64,000 nucleotides of DNA from Enterobacterales bacterium (GCA_015655145.1 JAATFO010000060.1:1-64000), one strand, 5' to 3'. Positions 30,221-40,431 are shown, counted from the first letter of the stretch. Notes: generated by a model not told the origin, from the letters alone. Numbers and translations are program-made.

Positions 30221-30604
30221 TTATGACTTCTCCTGGATAAACTGCGCGTAAGTAGCGATGCTAAAGCCCGGAAGCATAGATCCGTCCGCCGCTATGAGCA
30301 ATGGACGTTTGATAATGGCCGGATATTGCAGCATGAGTTGTTGCGCCGCCGCCGCATTATTGATGGCCGCACGTTCGGCTTCTGGCAAGCGGCGCCAGGT
30401 GGTGCCGCGTGTATTGAGTAAGGTTTCATAGCCGAGTTTGTCAATAAAGGTTTGCAACAATGCCGCTGACAGGCCATCAGCGCGGTAGTCATGAAATTGA
30501 TAGTCTACGCCCTGGCTTTCCAGATAATGACGCGCCTTTTTAAGGGTATCGCAGTTTTTGATGCCGTAGAGCTTAAGTACACTTTTTTTACCATCCTCTT
30601 TCAT
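30221..30604 (-). CDS. yffB: ArsC-like thioredoxin-fold protein YffB
   Basis: This 127-aa member of the Spx/ArsC-like family (E. coli YffB 118) shows [18 protein letters not shown] with a single N-terminal active-site Cys, FHDYRADGL and [13 protein letters not shown]. Family members bind glutathione; a clear reaction for YffB is not established. The ATG at 30604 has GAGGTAA upstream and adds about nine residues to the E. coli start. It heads the yffB-dapE-ypfN operon. Confidence 0.93.
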   Translation of the reverse strand: MKEDGKKSVLKLYGIKNCDTLKKARHYLESQGVDYQFHDYRADGLSAALLQTFIDKLGYETLLNTRGTTWRRLPEAERAAINNAAAAQQLMLQYPAIIKRPLLIAADGSMLPGFSIATYAQFIQEKS

Positions 30605-30690
30605 GGAAAAATGTTACCTCTCTATATCCGTGTTAGTTGTGAGCAGCCGCTATCCGGTGACAGTATAGATCGACAGGAATCAATGTTGGC

Positions 30691-30841
30691 TAAGAGCCTG
30701 GCCCATCAGGCAAATTTTACTTGCCACTTTGGCCCTGGGCAGTGCGCGAAATCCTCACGTACTACGTGTACGCGCTGGTTTCTCCGCGCTGTCCGTGTCC
30801 AAATTGCCTGCGACAATAATACCTACCGGGCCAGGCTCTAA
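30691..30841. repeat. Intergenic palindromic (MITE-like) repeat, copy 2
   Basis: About 151 bp long, with terminal inverted repeats sharing AGAGCCTGGCCC at both ends. The interior is also largely self-complementary, with an exact centre CACGTA-C-TACGTG (30756-30768). It has no useful reading frame. The right half resembles 13352-13406. Similar long palindromes are spread through enterobacterial genomes to my memory, but I cannot name the family. Confidence 0.65.
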
Positions 30842-30842
30842 G

Positions 30843-31077
30843 TACTTCAATGATAACTCAGGTGATTACACCCTCGATCCGGATTCTCAATGGATTGAGG
30901 ACCGTGGGGCTTCTGCCTTTAAACAAAGCGGGAACCTGAGTGGGTGATGTGGTATCTGATCAAGTAAGAAAACTGGCGCAGGCGCAACGCGGTTATTTTA
31001 TTATGCCTCATGTTTCATCGATGAGTATCTCTATATATGTAAAAAACAATACATCGAGGATGATCGCTTCAGGAAAG
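30843..31077 (+). pseudogene. Decayed coding fragment of unknown origin, cut by IS1
   Basis: After the palindrome one frame reads KYFNDNSGDYTLDPDSQWIE and on to ~30947. A second frame then continues as GDVVSDQVRKLAQAQRGYF up to the IS1 insertion at 31078. The composition looks coding and the switch between frames suggests a frameshift. I do not recognise the protein. Joined across the IS1 element, the frame would stop ~35 nt later. This is weak evidence. Confidence 0.25.
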
Positions 31078-31843
31078 GGTGATGCGTCTAATTGGTTGAA
31101 TCTGATGTATAATACGGCCTTTTGAGGTTCTCTCATGGCCAGCATTAGCGTTCGTTGTCCCCGTTGTCAGTCTGCTCAGGTCTACCGCCATGGACAAAAC
31201 CCTAAGGGGCATGACCGATTTCGCTGTCGCGACTGTCACCGGGTGTTTCAGCTCACTTACTCGTATGAAGCCCGTAAGCCGGGAGTTAAAGAGCAGATCA
31301 CCGACATGGCGTTCAACGGGGTCGGCGTTCGTGATACCGCCCGGACGTTGAAAATCGGCGTTAACACCGTCATTTGTACTTTAAAAAACGCGCGCCGCAG
31401 CGGATAACGTCATCTCCGGTTGCCCATGCTGATGTGACGCTCACCTGCGCACTTGATGAGCCGTGGCGTTGTGTTGGCAGTAAAGCCCGGCAACACGGGC
31501 TCTGGTATGCGTATAACACGAAAACCGGTGGCGTACTGGCCGGTACGTTTGGTCCACGTACCGATGAAATCTGTCGTGAATGACTGGCTCTGCTCACCCC
31601 CTTTAACATCGGTATGATAACCCGCGATGACTGGGGGAGTGATGCCAGAGAGGTGTCGAAAGAGAAGCATCTGACCGGCAAGATATTTACTCAGCGTATT
31701 GAGCGCAACAACCTGACATTGAGAACACGTATTCAACGTCTGGCCCGGAAAACAATCTGCTTCTCACGCTCGATTGAGCTTCATGAAAAAGTCATCGGCG
31801 CCTTCATTGAAAAGTCCATGTTCTACTCACTGGAGTCACCACC
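31078..31843 (+). mobile_element. IS1-family insertion sequence with 8-bp target duplication
   Basis: The element is 766 bp (IS1 is 768). The left end starts GGTGATGCGTC and the right end, read inward on the other strand, GGTGGTGACTCCA; both resemble the IS1 ends. CAGGAAAG occurs directly on both sides (31070-31077 and 31844-31851), the target duplication. It holds insA and an insB reading frame joined by a typical A-AAA-AAC slippery site at 31383-31389. insB is broken, so the element is probably immobile unless helped in trans. Confidence 0.92.
31135..31407 (+). CDS. insA: IS1-family InsA
   Basis: This 90-aa protein aligns along its whole length with IS1 InsA (91 aa): a zinc-ribbon of paired cysteines (CPRCQS, CRDCHR), FQLTYSYEA and the HTH region AFNGVGVRDTARTLKIGVNT. 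InsA alone binds the IS ends and represses; a -1 shift at the AAAAAAC site (31383-31389) would make the InsAB' transposase. It is intact here. Confidence 0.9.
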   Translation: MASISVRCPRCQSAQVYRHGQNPKGHDRFRCRDCHRVFQLTYSYEARKPGVKEQITDMAFNGVGVRDTARTLKIGVNTVICTLKNARRSG

Positions 31844-31868
31844 CAGGAAAGGTATTTTTCGCCTGTAA
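31389..31868 (+). pseudogene. Interrupted IS1-family InsB (DDE transposase)
   Basis: The -1 frame continues from the slippery site with CALDEPWRCVG (first Asp), then meets an in-frame TGA at 31581-31583. It resumes as LALLTPFNIGMITRDDWGSD (second Asp) and YTQRIER-like FTQRIERNN (Glu). The IS1 stop has also been lost: the frame runs through the right IR and ends at 31868 in flanking DNA. The nonsense codon and missing stop make a functional transposase unlikely. Confidence 0.85.
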
Positions 31869-32397
31869 AAGATCGCAATATTAGCGATGAAATGCTTAGA
31901 ATTTATTTTTAACTTGTATGTAAACAATCGACATTACAACAACTGGAATATATAAAGCGTTTATTAAGTAGGCTAATGTATACATCGCCACCAGTTCGCT
32001 AACATTTTGTATCGCGACTCATGGAATGAACGCGGCACAGCGTAGATGAAACAAAAAGCGTTTAGTAACGAAAAGGGTTTTAATAAGATCCTTTTTTATC
32101 GGGAAGATATCGCGCTAAACGGAATCTGTTCGAAAAATTTACGTACAGGCACATTTTCCTGTGGTTGGAGCAACATCTTTTCTTATTGCTGGATGAATTA
32201 CAAGAATACGCAACTGCTGACGTTCCTGACTATGGGCCGCAGTGCCAAAGCGTACCGTATTGCTGAAATGTGCGTCAGTACTCAATCTGTAAAATTAGGC
32301 GAATTTCAGCCATGGGAATGGACCCTGTCAGGATGATTCCGGGTTCACTTGTTGGCAAAACCAGCGTAAAATCGCCGCAATAATAAGAGAGGATAGT
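31852..32397. other. AT-rich gene-poor region between IS1 and ypfM
   Basis: About 550 bp with no gene I can support. A 96-codon frame at 32046-32336 has unusual composition (many Cys, Trp, Asn) and no ribosome site. A second frame over 32110-32265 gives a more protein-like stretch (FLWLEQHLFLLLDELQEYA) but no start. Either may be a decayed remnant. The last 60 bp should hold the ypfM promoter. Confidence 0.35.
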
Positions 32398-32466
32398 ATG
32401 ATTGATATCGAATTGAGTCACTGGAAAGACTTTATCGAAGCAATGTTACGTAAATCGGGTAGTTGA
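32398..32466 (+). CDS. ypfM: Small protein YpfM (22 aa)
   Basis: Translation gives MIDIELSHWKDFIEAMLRK plus three residues. This aligns with the 19-residue E. coli YpfM (WKDFIE and MLRK are shared). AGAGGA lies 7 nt before the ATG. It has the same position as in E. coli, between acrD and yffB and on the opposite strand to both. It is too short for normal gene callers. Function is unknown. It ends just before the two-way terminator shared with acrD. Confidence 0.85.
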   Translation: MIDIELSHWKDFIEAMLRKSGS

Positions 32467-32515
32467 TAAAGAAAAGTGTGGCAAATAAATAATACGCGCT
32501 AAAATAACGCTGATA

Positions 32516-32542
32516 CAAAGGCAGCCATCATGGCTGCCTTTG
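32516..32542. terminator. Two-way terminator of ypfM and acrD
   Basis: CAAAGGCAGCCAT and ATGGCTGCCTTTG are a perfect 13-bp inverted repeat with a one-base centre, lying between the convergent ypfM and acrD stops. The A/T ends give a short T tract on each strand. Confidence 0.85.
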
Positions 32543-32551
32543 TTATATCTG

Positions 32552-35500
32552 TTATGCCGGTTTTTCTTTAAGCGGGAAACGCTGTCTTACCACGACAAAG
32601 AAGAGCGGCACAAAGAAAATGGCCAGAAAGGTGGCGGAGATCATGCCGCCGACCACGCCGGTCCCCACGGCATGTTGGCTACTGGAACCCGCTCCGCTGC
32701 TGAGCGCCATGGGCAAAACACCAAAGATAAACGCCAGCGACGTCATCAGAATAGGGCGCAGACGCTGGCGCGCCGCCTCCAGGGTCGCTTCAAATAATTC
32801 ATGGCCTCGGGTATTCATTTCATTAGCGAACTCCACGATCAGAATCGCATTTTTTGCTGAAAGGCCGATCACGGTCAGGAGCCCAACCTGGAAATAAACA
32901 TCATTTTCCAGGCCGCGCAACCAGGTTGCCGTCAACGCACCGATAACGCCAAGCGGCACCACCAGCATCACTGAAAACGGAATCGACCAGCTTTCATATA
33001 ATGCCGCCAGACAAAGAAACACCACCAACAGGGAAACCGCATACAGCGCTGGCGCCTGTGCGCCAGACAATCGTTCCTGCCAGGATGCGCCGGTCCATTC
33101 CAGTCCGACTCCGGCAGGCAACTGGCTCACCAGTTTTTCCATCACATCCATGGCTGTGCCGGTACTGATCCCGGGGGCGGCTTCGCCGACAATCTCCAGT
33201 GCCGCATAACCATTATAACGTTCGAGACGCGGTGACCCGGTTTCCCAGTGGGTTTTTGCAAACGCACTGAAGGGCACCATGCCGCCATTGCTGTTACGCA
33301 CATACCAGGTGTTGAGATCATCGGGCAGCATACGGAATTTGGCTGCGGCCTGGACATACACTTTTTTTACTCGTCCACGATCAAGGAAATCATTAACGTA
33401 GGTCGAGCCCCAGCCGGTTTCCAGCGTATCGTTAATATCATCCAGCGAGACCCCCAGCGCCTGTGCTTTGCGTTGGTCGATATCAATGCGCAACTGCGGG
33501 CTGTCATCCAGGCCATTGTGACGCACACGTGTCAGTTCGGCGTTGTTATCCGCCATTTCCAGTAAGCGATCGCGTGCCTGCATCAACTGGCTATGGCCAA
33601 TCCCGCCATGATCCTGTAGTTCCATATCAAAACCGGCGGCGTTACCCATGCCTGTGATGGCCGGAGGGCTACTGGCAATCACCCGTGCTTCATTAATTTT
33701 TTTGAAGGCTTCAGTGGCCCGTTCGATAATCGCAAAGGATGAACGTTTCGCGTCAGTACGCTCTTCCCAGTTTTTCAGGCGGACAAACAGTCGCGCCACA
33801 TTCTGCCCATTGCCGCCCGGGCCTGAACCTACCGTGGCGAATACGGAGGCGACATTATCCTTTTCCTGTGTCAGAAAGTAATGCTCCACCTTTTGCACCA
33901 CTTTCAGCGTTTGCTGTTGGGTCGCGCCTGGCGGTAATTGCACTTGTGTGGTGAAGATACCACGATCTTCCAGTGGCAGGAATGAGCCCGGCAGGCGCAT
34001 GAAGAGCAGCGTCATGATGGCAATAATCGCCAGGTAGAGCAGTATCCAGCGTCCGCCCTTGCGTAAAATCGCGGCAACACCGCGCTCATAACGAGCGGCA
34101 TGGTGGTTGAACTTACGGTTGAACCATCCGGCAAAGCCACGACGCTCCGTATGGTGGCCCGGTTGCGCAGGCTTAAGCAAGGTTGCACACAACGCAGGGG
34201 TCAGGATCATCGCCACCAATACCGACAGCACCATGGCTGAAACAATCGTAATGGAGAACTGGCGGTAAATGGCGCCCACTGTGCCGCCAAAAAAAGCCAT
34301 CGGGATGAAGACCGCGGAGAGCACCAGCGCGATGCCAACCAATGCCCCCTGTATTTGACCCATGGATTTGCGTGTGGCTTCGCGCGGGGATAATTTTTCC
34401 TCGCTCATGATGCGTTCGACGTTTTCCACCACCACGATGGCATCGTCCACCAGCAAACCGATAGCCAATACCATGGCGAACATGGTCAGCGTGTTGATAC
34501 TAAAATCACAGGCGTAAAGCACAATAAAGGTGCCGAGCAAGACCACCGGGACGGCGATGGTCGGGATCAGCGTGGCGCGAAAGTTTTGCAGGAACAAGTA
34601 CATCACCATAAAAACCAGCACGATGGCCTCAAACAGCGTTTTTACTACGTCTTTAATTGAGGCGGTGACAAACGGTGTGGTTTCATACGCGATTTTCGCT
34701 TCCAGCCCATGGGGGAAGAAGTGTGACAGTTCGTCGATACGCGCGCGCACCAGCGTATCGGTCTCCAGCTCATTGGCGCCTGACGCCAGTTTGATGCCTA
34801 ATCCAGAGGCCGCCTGGCCATTATAGCGGCTGAGATAATCATATTTTTCCGCTCCCAGCGCGATCCGGGCGACATCACCAAGGGTGACCACCGAACCATC
34901 AGTATTGGTGCGCAGTGTAATGGCTTTAAACTGTTCCGGTGTTTGCAATAGCGATTGCGCATTGACGGTGGCATTTAATGCCTGGTTATCGACCGAAGGG
35001 GTACCGCCCAGTTGCCCAACCGCAATCTGACTATTTTGTGATTCAATCGCTGTAACCACATCTTCCGTCGTCAGGGCGTAGTTAATCAGTTTGTTGGGAT
35101 CGAGCCAGATACGCATCGCATATTGTGATCCGTAGGCGTCAACCTGGCCCACACCGTTGATACGGCTGAGCGGGTCCTGAATATTACTGGCTACGTAATC
35201 GGCAATATCTTGCTTATCCATGCTGCCATCGGTGGAAACAAAGGCGAGCATCAAAATGTTAGTGTCACCGGTTTTGTTAACTGTCACCCCTTGCTGCTGT
35301 ACATCCTGGGGCAACTTACGCAAGGCGGTTTGCAATTGGTTCTGCACCTGTTGCCGTGCTTCGTCTGGATTGGTGCCGGAGGTGAAGGTTAAGGTGATGG
35401 TCGCCTGCCCGGTATTGCTGCTTTGCGATGACATGTACATCAGGTTGTCAATGCCGGTCATGTTCTGCTCAATCACCTGCGTCACGGTATTTTCCAGCGT

Positions 35501-35665
35501 TTCAGCCGAGGCGCCAGGATAGTTGGCGGTGATACGTACATTCGGTGGCGCCAGATCAGGATACTGTTCTATCGGGAGGGACATGATGGCCAGTGTGCCG
35601 CCCAGGCATATCAGGATCGCCAGCACCCAGGCAAAAACGGGGCGGTCGATAAAAAAATTCGCCAT
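32552..35665 (-). CDS. acrD: RND efflux pump AcrD
   Basis: AcrD (1037 aa, exactly the E. coli length) exports aminoglycosides and amphiphilic compounds with AcrA and TolC. It is a 12-TM RND protein with two large periplasmic loops. Proton-relay residues are [13 protein letters not shown] (Asp407/408) and [13 protein letters not shown] (Lys940). Residues match AcrD rather than AcrB throughout ([34 protein letters not shown]). The start MANFFIDRP at 35665 has GAGGAG upstream; seven extra upstream residues are rejected. No partner adaptor gene is nearby, as in E. coli. Confidence 0.96.
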   Translation of the reverse strand: MANFFIDRPVFAWVLAILICLGGTLAIMSLPIEQYPDLAPPNVRITANYPGASAETLENTVTQVIEQNMTGIDNLMYMSSQSSNTGQATITLTFTSGTNPDEARQQVQNQLQTALRKLPQDVQQQGVTVNKTGDTNILMLAFVSTDGSMDKQDIADYVASNIQDPLSRINGVGQVDAYGSQYAMRIWLDPNKLINYALTTEDVVTAIESQNSQIAVGQLGGTPSVDNQALNATVNAQSLLQTPEQFKAITLRTNTDGSVVTLGDVARIALGAEKYDYLSRYNGQAASGLGIKLASGANELETDTLVRARIDELSHFFPHGLEAKIAYETTPFVTASIKDVVKTLFEAIVLVFMVMYLFLQNFRATLIPTIAVPVVLLGTFIVLYACDFSINTLTMFAMVLAIGLLVDDAIVVVENVERIMSEEKLSPREATRKSMGQIQGALVGIALVLSAVFIPMAFFGGTVGAIYRQFSITIVSAMVLSVLVAMILTPALCATLLKPAQPGHHTERRGFAGWFNRKFNHHAARYERGVAAILRKGGRWILLYLAIIAIMTLLFMRLPGSFLPLEDRGIFTTQVQLPPGATQQQTLKVVQKVEHYFLTQEKDNVASVFATVGSGPGGNGQNVARLFVRLKNWEERTDAKRSSFAIIERATEAFKKINEARVIASSPPAITGMGNAAGFDMELQDHGGIGHSQLMQARDRLLEMADNNAELTRVRHNGLDDSPQLRIDIDQRKAQALGVSLDDINDTLETGWGSTYVNDFLDRGRVKKVYVQAAAKFRMLPDDLNTWYVRNSNGGMVPFSAFAKTHWETGSPRLERYNGYAALEIVGEAAPGISTGTAMDVMEKLVSQLPAGVGLEWTGASWQERLSGAQAPALYAVSLLVVFLCLAALYESWSIPFSVMLVVPLGVIGALTATWLRGLENDVYFQVGLLTVIGLSAKNAILIVEFANEMNTRGHELFEATLEAARQRLRPILMTSLAFIFGVLPMALSSGAGSSSQHAVGTGVVGGMISATFLAIFFVPLFFVVVRQRFPLKEKPA

Positions 35666-36162
35666 CGTATCGGCACTCCTCAGCAATGTTGCGTCTTATG
35701 TCAAATACGCGCGGTGAAGTTCGCCAGTGACTTCCTGTAACGAAAAATGTTTTCCCCTGTAAGGACGGATTTTTTATTGATTCAGACCGCCAGGGCTAGT
35801 CTTCACTTTACGCGTCAGGGTGTACTAAATCGTGGAGAAATTGAGGAGAAAATGTAAATTATCGTCCCTAAACGTCGTGCCAGAGTGTCACCGTGGGTTA
35901 GTCGTCGCACGGAGGATGAAAAGTGGTCGCTCTAAAAAGGGCTCAGATAGCGTTGTCAACAGTTGCTTTTGCGTCAGGCAATGAGAAAGGGTAGGATTCA
36001 TCGCCATACTATTTTTCGCATCCATCCGCTGAAAGTGCATAGGGTAAATGTGTATTTGCCTTCTTTTTCAACAAAATACGGCGATAATTGTTGCGTCGTA
36101 GCGGTGGCTCCGGGCAGAGCGAGCTGGCGCTCTCATAATGGAAAGAACTCACAGGAAAGATA
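35666..36162. other. acrD-ansP divergent spacer
   Basis: About 500 bp between two divergent starts. It contains one gene-like small frame (35852-35935, separate entry) and presumably both promoters. I could not identify a BaeR, CpxR or nitrogen-control site with confidence. Confidence 0.4.
35852..35935 (+). pseudogene. Possible small ORF whose second codon is a stop
   Basis: GAGGAG (35843-35848) precedes ATG 35852 by only 3 nt, and the next codon is TAA. The same frame then stays open for 25 codons (IIVPKRRARVSP... ending EDEKWSL) to a TAA at 35933. One base change (TAA to AAA) would give a 27-aa basic protein. It could be a mutated small gene, a start-stop regulatory element, or chance. I do not recognise the sequence. 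Confidence 0.25.
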
Positions 36163-37659
36163 ATGACAACAACAAAGAAAACGGCAGATGAACTGCGTGC
36201 GGCCAGAAGAAGCTGGCTGAATTCTCATGATACTGGCTACCATAAAGCCATGGGCAACCGACAGGTGCAGATGATTGCTATCGGCGGCGCAATTGGCACC
36301 GGCCTTTTTCTTGGTGCGGGCGCACGTTTGCAGGCTGCCGGGCCAGCACTGGCGCTGGTTTATCTGGTGTGTGGTATTTTTTCCTTCTTTATTTTACGGG
36401 CATTGGGGGAACTGGTGTTGCACCGTCCTTCCAGTGGCAGCTTTGTCTCTTACGCCCGTGAATTTCTCGGTGAAAAAGCGTCATATGTGGCCGGCTGGAT
36501 GTATTTTGTCAACTGGGCGATGACAGGCATCGTTGATATCACCGCTGTTGCGCTTTATATGCATTACTGGGGCGCATTTGGCGATGTACCGCAATGGATA
36601 TTCGCCCTTGGCGCGCTGGCGATTGTCGGGACCATGAACATGATCGGGGTAAAATGGTTCGCCGAAATGGAATTTTGGTTTGCGCTGGTGAAAGTTCTGG
36701 CGATTGCGGTATTCCTGGTGGTCGGCGTGGTATTTCTCGGCAGTGGTAAAATTCTTGATGGCAATACCCCTGGCTTTCATTTGATTACCGACCATGGCGG
36801 TATTTTCCCGCATGGTTTGTTGCCCGCTTTGGTGCTGGTTCAGGGGGTGGTATTTGCCTTCGCCTCGATTGAGCTGGTGGGTACCGCGGCGGGCGAGTGT
36901 AAAGATCCGCAGACTATGCTGCCGAAAGCGATCAACAGTGTTATCTGGCGTATTGGTTTGTTCTATGTCGGTTCTGTACTGTTGCTGGTTATGCTATTGC
37001 CGTGGAACGCCTATCAGGCGGGTCAGAGCCCGTTTGTGACGTTTTTCTCGAAACTCGGCGTGCCTTATATTGGCAGTATTATGAACATTGTGGTGTTGAG
37101 TGCGGCGCTGTCCAGCTTAAATTCCGGCCTCTATTCCACTGGACGCATTTTGCGCTCAATGTCGATGGGGGGATCAGCGCCGCAATTCATGTCGAAAATG
37201 AGCAAACACCAGGTGCCCTATGCCGGTATCCTGGTGACGATCGCCGTTTATGTGTTGGGCGTGGTCCTGAACTATTATGTCCCTACCCAGGTATTTGAGA
37301 TTGTCCTGAATATGGCATCTCTGGGGATTATTTCTTCCTGGGCGTTTATTGTGGTTTGCCAGATGCGTTTACGAAAAGCTATCCACGAGGGGAAAGCGGA
37401 CGAGGTGAGCTTCAGGCTCCCCTGGGCCCCGTACACGGCATGGCTGACATTACTGTTTCTGTTTAGCGTACTGGTGCTGATGGCGTTCGATTACCCGAAC
37501 GGGACTTATACTATTGCCGCCATACCGGTGATTGCCGTGGTGCTGGTGGCTGGCTGGTTCGGGGTGCGTAAACGCGTGCAGATCATTGCACAAACCGAGC
37601 ATGAACACCTTGAGCTTAGCGGGCGGAAAGCCGCCTTAGATGATGACTTATCGGACTGA
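36163..37659 (+). CDS. ansP: L-asparagine permease AnsP
   Basis: This 498-aa amino-acid:proton symporter (APC family, 12 TM; E. coli AnsP 499) matches AnsP in nearly every segment. Examples are KAMGNRQVQMIAIGGAIGTG, PSSGSFVSYAREFLGEKASY, GVVFAFASIELVGTAAGECK and NSGLYSTGRILRSMSMGGSA. It takes up asparagine at the inner membrane. A CAGGAAAG ribosome site precedes ATG 36163. In E. coli ansP is elsewhere; here it stands between acrD and the nar cluster. Confidence 0.95.
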   Translation: MTTTKKTADELRAARRSWLNSHDTGYHKAMGNRQVQMIAIGGAIGTGLFLGAGARLQAAGPALALVYLVCGIFSFFILRALGELVLHRPSSGSFVSYAREFLGEKASYVAGWMYFVNWAMTGIVDITAVALYMHYWGAFGDVPQWIFALGALAIVGTMNMIGVKWFAEMEFWFALVKVLAIAVFLVVGVVFLGSGKILDGNTPGFHLITDHGGIFPHGLLPALVLVQGVVFAFASIELVGTAAGECKDPQTMLPKAINSVIWRIGLFYVGSVLLLVMLLPWNAYQAGQSPFVTFFSKLGVPYIGSIMNIVVLSAALSSLNSGLYSTGRILRSMSMGGSAPQFMSKMSKHQVPYAGILVTIAVYVLGVVLNYYVPTQVFEIVLNMASLGIISSWAFIVVCQMRLRKAIHEGKADEVSFRLPWAPYTAWLTLLFLFSVLVLMAFDYPNGTYTIAAIPVIAVVLVAGWFGVRKRVQIIAQTEHEHLELSGRKAALDDDLSD

Positions 37660-37679
37660 GCCCCGGGAATAACAGCCGA

Positions 37680-37713
37680 GCGATCAACGTCCTGCCTGGC
37701 GGACGTTGATCGC
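37680..37713. terminator. Hairpin shared by ansP and narL, inside the narL coding end
   Basis: GCGATCAACGTCC and GGACGTTGATCGC are a perfect 13-bp inverted repeat with an 8-nt loop. The narL stop is at 37684-37686, so most of the stem also encodes the last narL residues (AINVRQAGR). It lies 21 nt after the ansP stop. T tracts are weak on both strands. Confidence 0.65.
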
Positions 37714-38361
37714 CTTGTTGCTTTGCAAAAACCAGACAGCGGCTTCCACGCGTGATCTGATCTTCAGCTTTTTTAGCAGATGCTTTACGTGAACTTTTAC
37801 CGTACTTTCGGCAATGTTCAGTTTACGGGCGATCATTTTGTTTGGCAGCCCTTGGGCGATCAGTTTGAGGATATCGCGCTCGCGCCGCGTCAGTTGCTGG
37901 ATATCACGCTCAGCCGCAGGACGGTTTTCACGCAGGCTGGCCACCAATACCGGGGTCAGCGTTTCGCTTAATACCATTTGCCCCGCCGCGGCCAGATGCA
38001 GGGATTTCAGCAGATCCTCGGGCTCCAAATCTTTGAGCAGGTAGCCATCGGCGCCACGCTTTAGTGCGCTGACCACATCCTCTTCATTATTTGAGACGCT
38101 GAATACCACGATGCGGCCGGACAAGGCTGTGGTTCTTAAGCGATCCAGGGTATCCAGCCCGTTCAGTCCGGGCATATTCAAGTCGAGCAGGATCAGATCC
38201 GGGTCGTGTTGTTCTGCGAGCGCAATACCTTGTTCGCCATTGCTGGCTTCGGCAATCACCTGTAGCTGGGGGTCCATACTGATTAACTGCTTCACACCGT
38301 TACGCAGCATCGGGTGATCGTCAATCAGTAATATTGTGGCCGTGTCGGCAATCATCATCAT
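37684..38361 (-). CDS. narL: Nitrate/nitrite response regulator NarL
   Basis: NarL (223-225 aa; E. coli 216) is the response regulator that activates narGHJI and narK and represses other anaerobic genes. The receiver has IDDHPML and the phospho-Asp in [10 protein letters not shown]; the LuxR-type HTH reads [20 protein letters not shown]. Three ATGs occur in tandem; the second (38358) is best spaced from AGGA. The C-terminus extends beyond E. coli NarL by about nine residues encoded in the hairpin region. It follows narX by 8 bp. Confidence 0.96.
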   Translation of the reverse strand: MMMIADTATILLIDDHPMLRNGVKQLISMDPQLQVIAEASNGEQGIALAEQHDPDLILLDLNMPGLNGLDTLDRLRTTALSGRIVVFSVSNNEEDVVSALKRGADGYLLKDLEPEDLLKSLHLAAAGQMVLSETLTPVLVASLRENRPAAERDIQQLTRRERDILKLIAQGLPNKMIARKLNIAESTVKVHVKHLLKKLKIRSRVEAAVWFLQSNKAINVRQAGR

Positions 38362-38369
38362 GGTTCCTG

Positions 38370-40157
38370 TTAGCCAATGACCGGTGTATCAGGGTGAAAC
38401 ACGACCCGGACGGTGGTTCCGCCGCCGCTGCGCGGTAACATGTCGCAGCGGGCTTGCAGAATTTTTGCGCGATCGCGAATGATAATCAGACCATAGTGGT
38501 CGCGTTGATCGCTGTTTTCGGGTAACCCGCGGCCATTATCGCTGATGCTGAGTGTTATCTCGCCGTGGCAGGCGATGACCCGGATGTTCACCTGGCTGGC
38601 ATTCGCGTGTTTGCGAATATTGCTCAACGCTTCGCGGGTAATTTGTAATACATGAATCGCCTGACAGGCTGGCACGCTATGCGGTTCAAGCTGATAATCC
38701 AGCGTAACAGGGATCCCCAACCGCGAGTTGAATTCCTGTACGGTGGATTGCAATGCGGCCAGCAGACCAGGTTCAGCCAGACGCAGGCGGAATGTGGTCA
38801 GTAACTCACGCAACTGACGATAGGCGCTATTAAGCTCTGTACGCATCTCTCCGACCAGCGTCAGGCAAGCGGGGGGTAAATTTTCCCCTTGCATTTGCAG
38901 ACAACTGGCTTGTATTTTCAGGCAAGAAAGTGACTGCGCAATGGAATCATGCAATTCGCGGGCAATCGCCGCCCGTTCCTCCATCAGCATCAATTGCTGT
39001 TGATGATCAGCCTGACGTTCAAGCGCCAGCATATTGGTCAGTTGTTCCATGAGTGTGTTGATCAGCTGCCGATGTTCGTCACTCAATGGTTGCTGTGGCA
39101 GGTGTTGCGCCAGTAACACGCCATAACTGCCATGTTTATCGCTCAGGCTCCAGCTCAGTGACGGGTTGTCCGCTGAGTGTGATTCATCGCTTTCGGTGAC
39201 CGCGTTGTAAACCAGATTACTACCATAGACCGTTGGCACGGTTGTGCTGCCAGCGGGCTGGAGACATTGTTGTTGCTGGCCGTTGCTCTCATAGAGCCGA
39301 ACCTGAACAGCGCGTAGTGGTGTCAGGGTTTGTAGCTCATCCAGCAATGGCGTCAGGCGGTTGTTCAGTGGTTCGTTGGTATGTAATTGACGGCTGGCGC
39401 GATACAGAAAATCCAGTACGCGGTTTTTTTGTTGCAGATCAGCCGTTTTGTTGGTCACTCGTTGCTCCAGCCCGACATAGGTGACCGACAATTCATCAGC
39501 CATGGTGTTCAGTGCTTCCCCCAAAGAGGTCATTTCATCATGGTGCCGGTGGCGGGCAAAACGTTGACTGAAATCACCCTGACCGACGGCACGTGCCATC
39601 GCGACGAGTTGACGCCACGGTCGCAGCAGGCGACGACGCAAATAGGCAATGGTGCCTATCAACAGCAGTAACATCAGCATAATGAAGCAGCCTTGCACCA
39701 GTGTCACCAGCAATAACCGGCGTTCAGTATGATGATCAATATCGGAAACCAGCTTATCCAGCAGGCTGACAAAGTGGGCGACGTACGGGGCGGCATCCGC
39801 CGGTTGTCTGGCTTGTCTCAATTCAGGTTGCAGGGTTTGTTGCCAGTAATTACGCAACGCGTGCAATTGCGAGGTAAGCCCTTCCAGAGCAACGGTCTGT
39901 TGCCAGCCCTGGCTATTTTCACCGACATCCAGCCCCGACATCTGCACGGGAGTATGGCTATCAAGCGGGATCTGCGCTAACAAGCGATAGCTTTGCATAC
40001 GCAACGCGCCTGCTTTATTAATCGCATGTGCATTGCCCTGGATCCCCTGGGATATCCAGGCGGAAATACTCATGCCGCTGATCCCCAGCGTTCCCAGTAG
40101 CAGCATCAGCAGAGCAACCTGGTTAACGATGGACAGGGGCGGCGGCATATATTTCAT
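38370..40157 (-). CDS. narX: Nitrate/nitrite sensor histidine kinase NarX
   Basis: NarX (595 aa; E. coli 598) senses nitrate in the periplasm and phosphorylates NarL. An N-terminal TM is followed by the P-box [14 protein letters not shown] (~47-60), which binds nitrate, then a second TM (~155-180), HAMP, a GAF-like linker and the HisKA_3 domain with phospho-His in [19 protein letters not shown]. The ATPase ends in DNGRGLPEN. narX-narL are divergent from narK, as in E. coli. The paralogue narQ, normally beside acrD, is not in this window. Confidence 0.96.
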   Translation of the reverse strand: MKYMPPPLSIVNQVALLMLLLGTLGISGMSISAWISQGIQGNAHAINKAGALRMQSYRLLAQIPLDSHTPVQMSGLDVGENSQGWQQTVALEGLTSQLHALRNYWQQTLQPELRQARQPADAAPYVAHFVSLLDKLVSDIDHHTERRLLLVTLVQGCFIMLMLLLLIGTIAYLRRRLLRPWRQLVAMARAVGQGDFSQRFARHRHHDEMTSLGEALNTMADELSVTYVGLEQRVTNKTADLQQKNRVLDFLYRASRQLHTNEPLNNRLTPLLDELQTLTPLRAVQVRLYESNGQQQQCLQPAGSTTVPTVYGSNLVYNAVTESDESHSADNPSLSWSLSDKHGSYGVLLAQHLPQQPLSDEHRQLINTLMEQLTNMLALERQADHQQQLMLMEERAAIARELHDSIAQSLSCLKIQASCLQMQGENLPPACLTLVGEMRTELNSAYRQLRELLTTFRLRLAEPGLLAALQSTVQEFNSRLGIPVTLDYQLEPHSVPACQAIHVLQITREALSNIRKHANASQVNIRVIACHGEITLSISDNGRGLPENSDQRDHYGLIIIRDRAKILQARCDMLPRSGGGTTVRVVFHPDTPVIG

Positions 40158-40268
40158 TGGCGGTGTCTCCTTACTGCCAGGCTGGGCGGGATAGCGGCAA
40201 TCGTGCCAGGGAAATCCCTCGTCAGAGAGATATCAGGCTATTTTTTATCATCTGTGACTATCTACATA

Positions 40269-40284
40269 TAGTCCTTAAGGAGTA
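40269..40284. promoter_or_regulatory. NarL/NarP 7-2-7 site
   Basis: On the minus strand the site reads TACTCCT-TA-AGGACTA, two inverted NarL heptamers with 2-bp spacing, the preferred NarL/NarP arrangement. It lies between divergent narX and narK, ~160 bp upstream of the FNR site. Two overlapping single heptamers (TACTACT, TACTCAT) follow at 40376-40385. Confidence 0.7.
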
Positions 40285-40431
40285 ATCCCTCTTTGCCAGA
40301 TTCCGCGTGAGAGTGATGCTGGCGTAACGAATATTTATTAATTAATTGATTTATAACCAAAAAAACACACTTCACTACTACTCATTTAGCATGTAAGACT
40401 GTTTCGCTGCCCACCTTTACCTGCATTGCTG

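Noticed and set aside
32046-32336. 96-codon frame between IS1 and ypfM
   Set aside because: No ribosome site, unlikely composition, no recognisable family; left as part of the gene-poor region.
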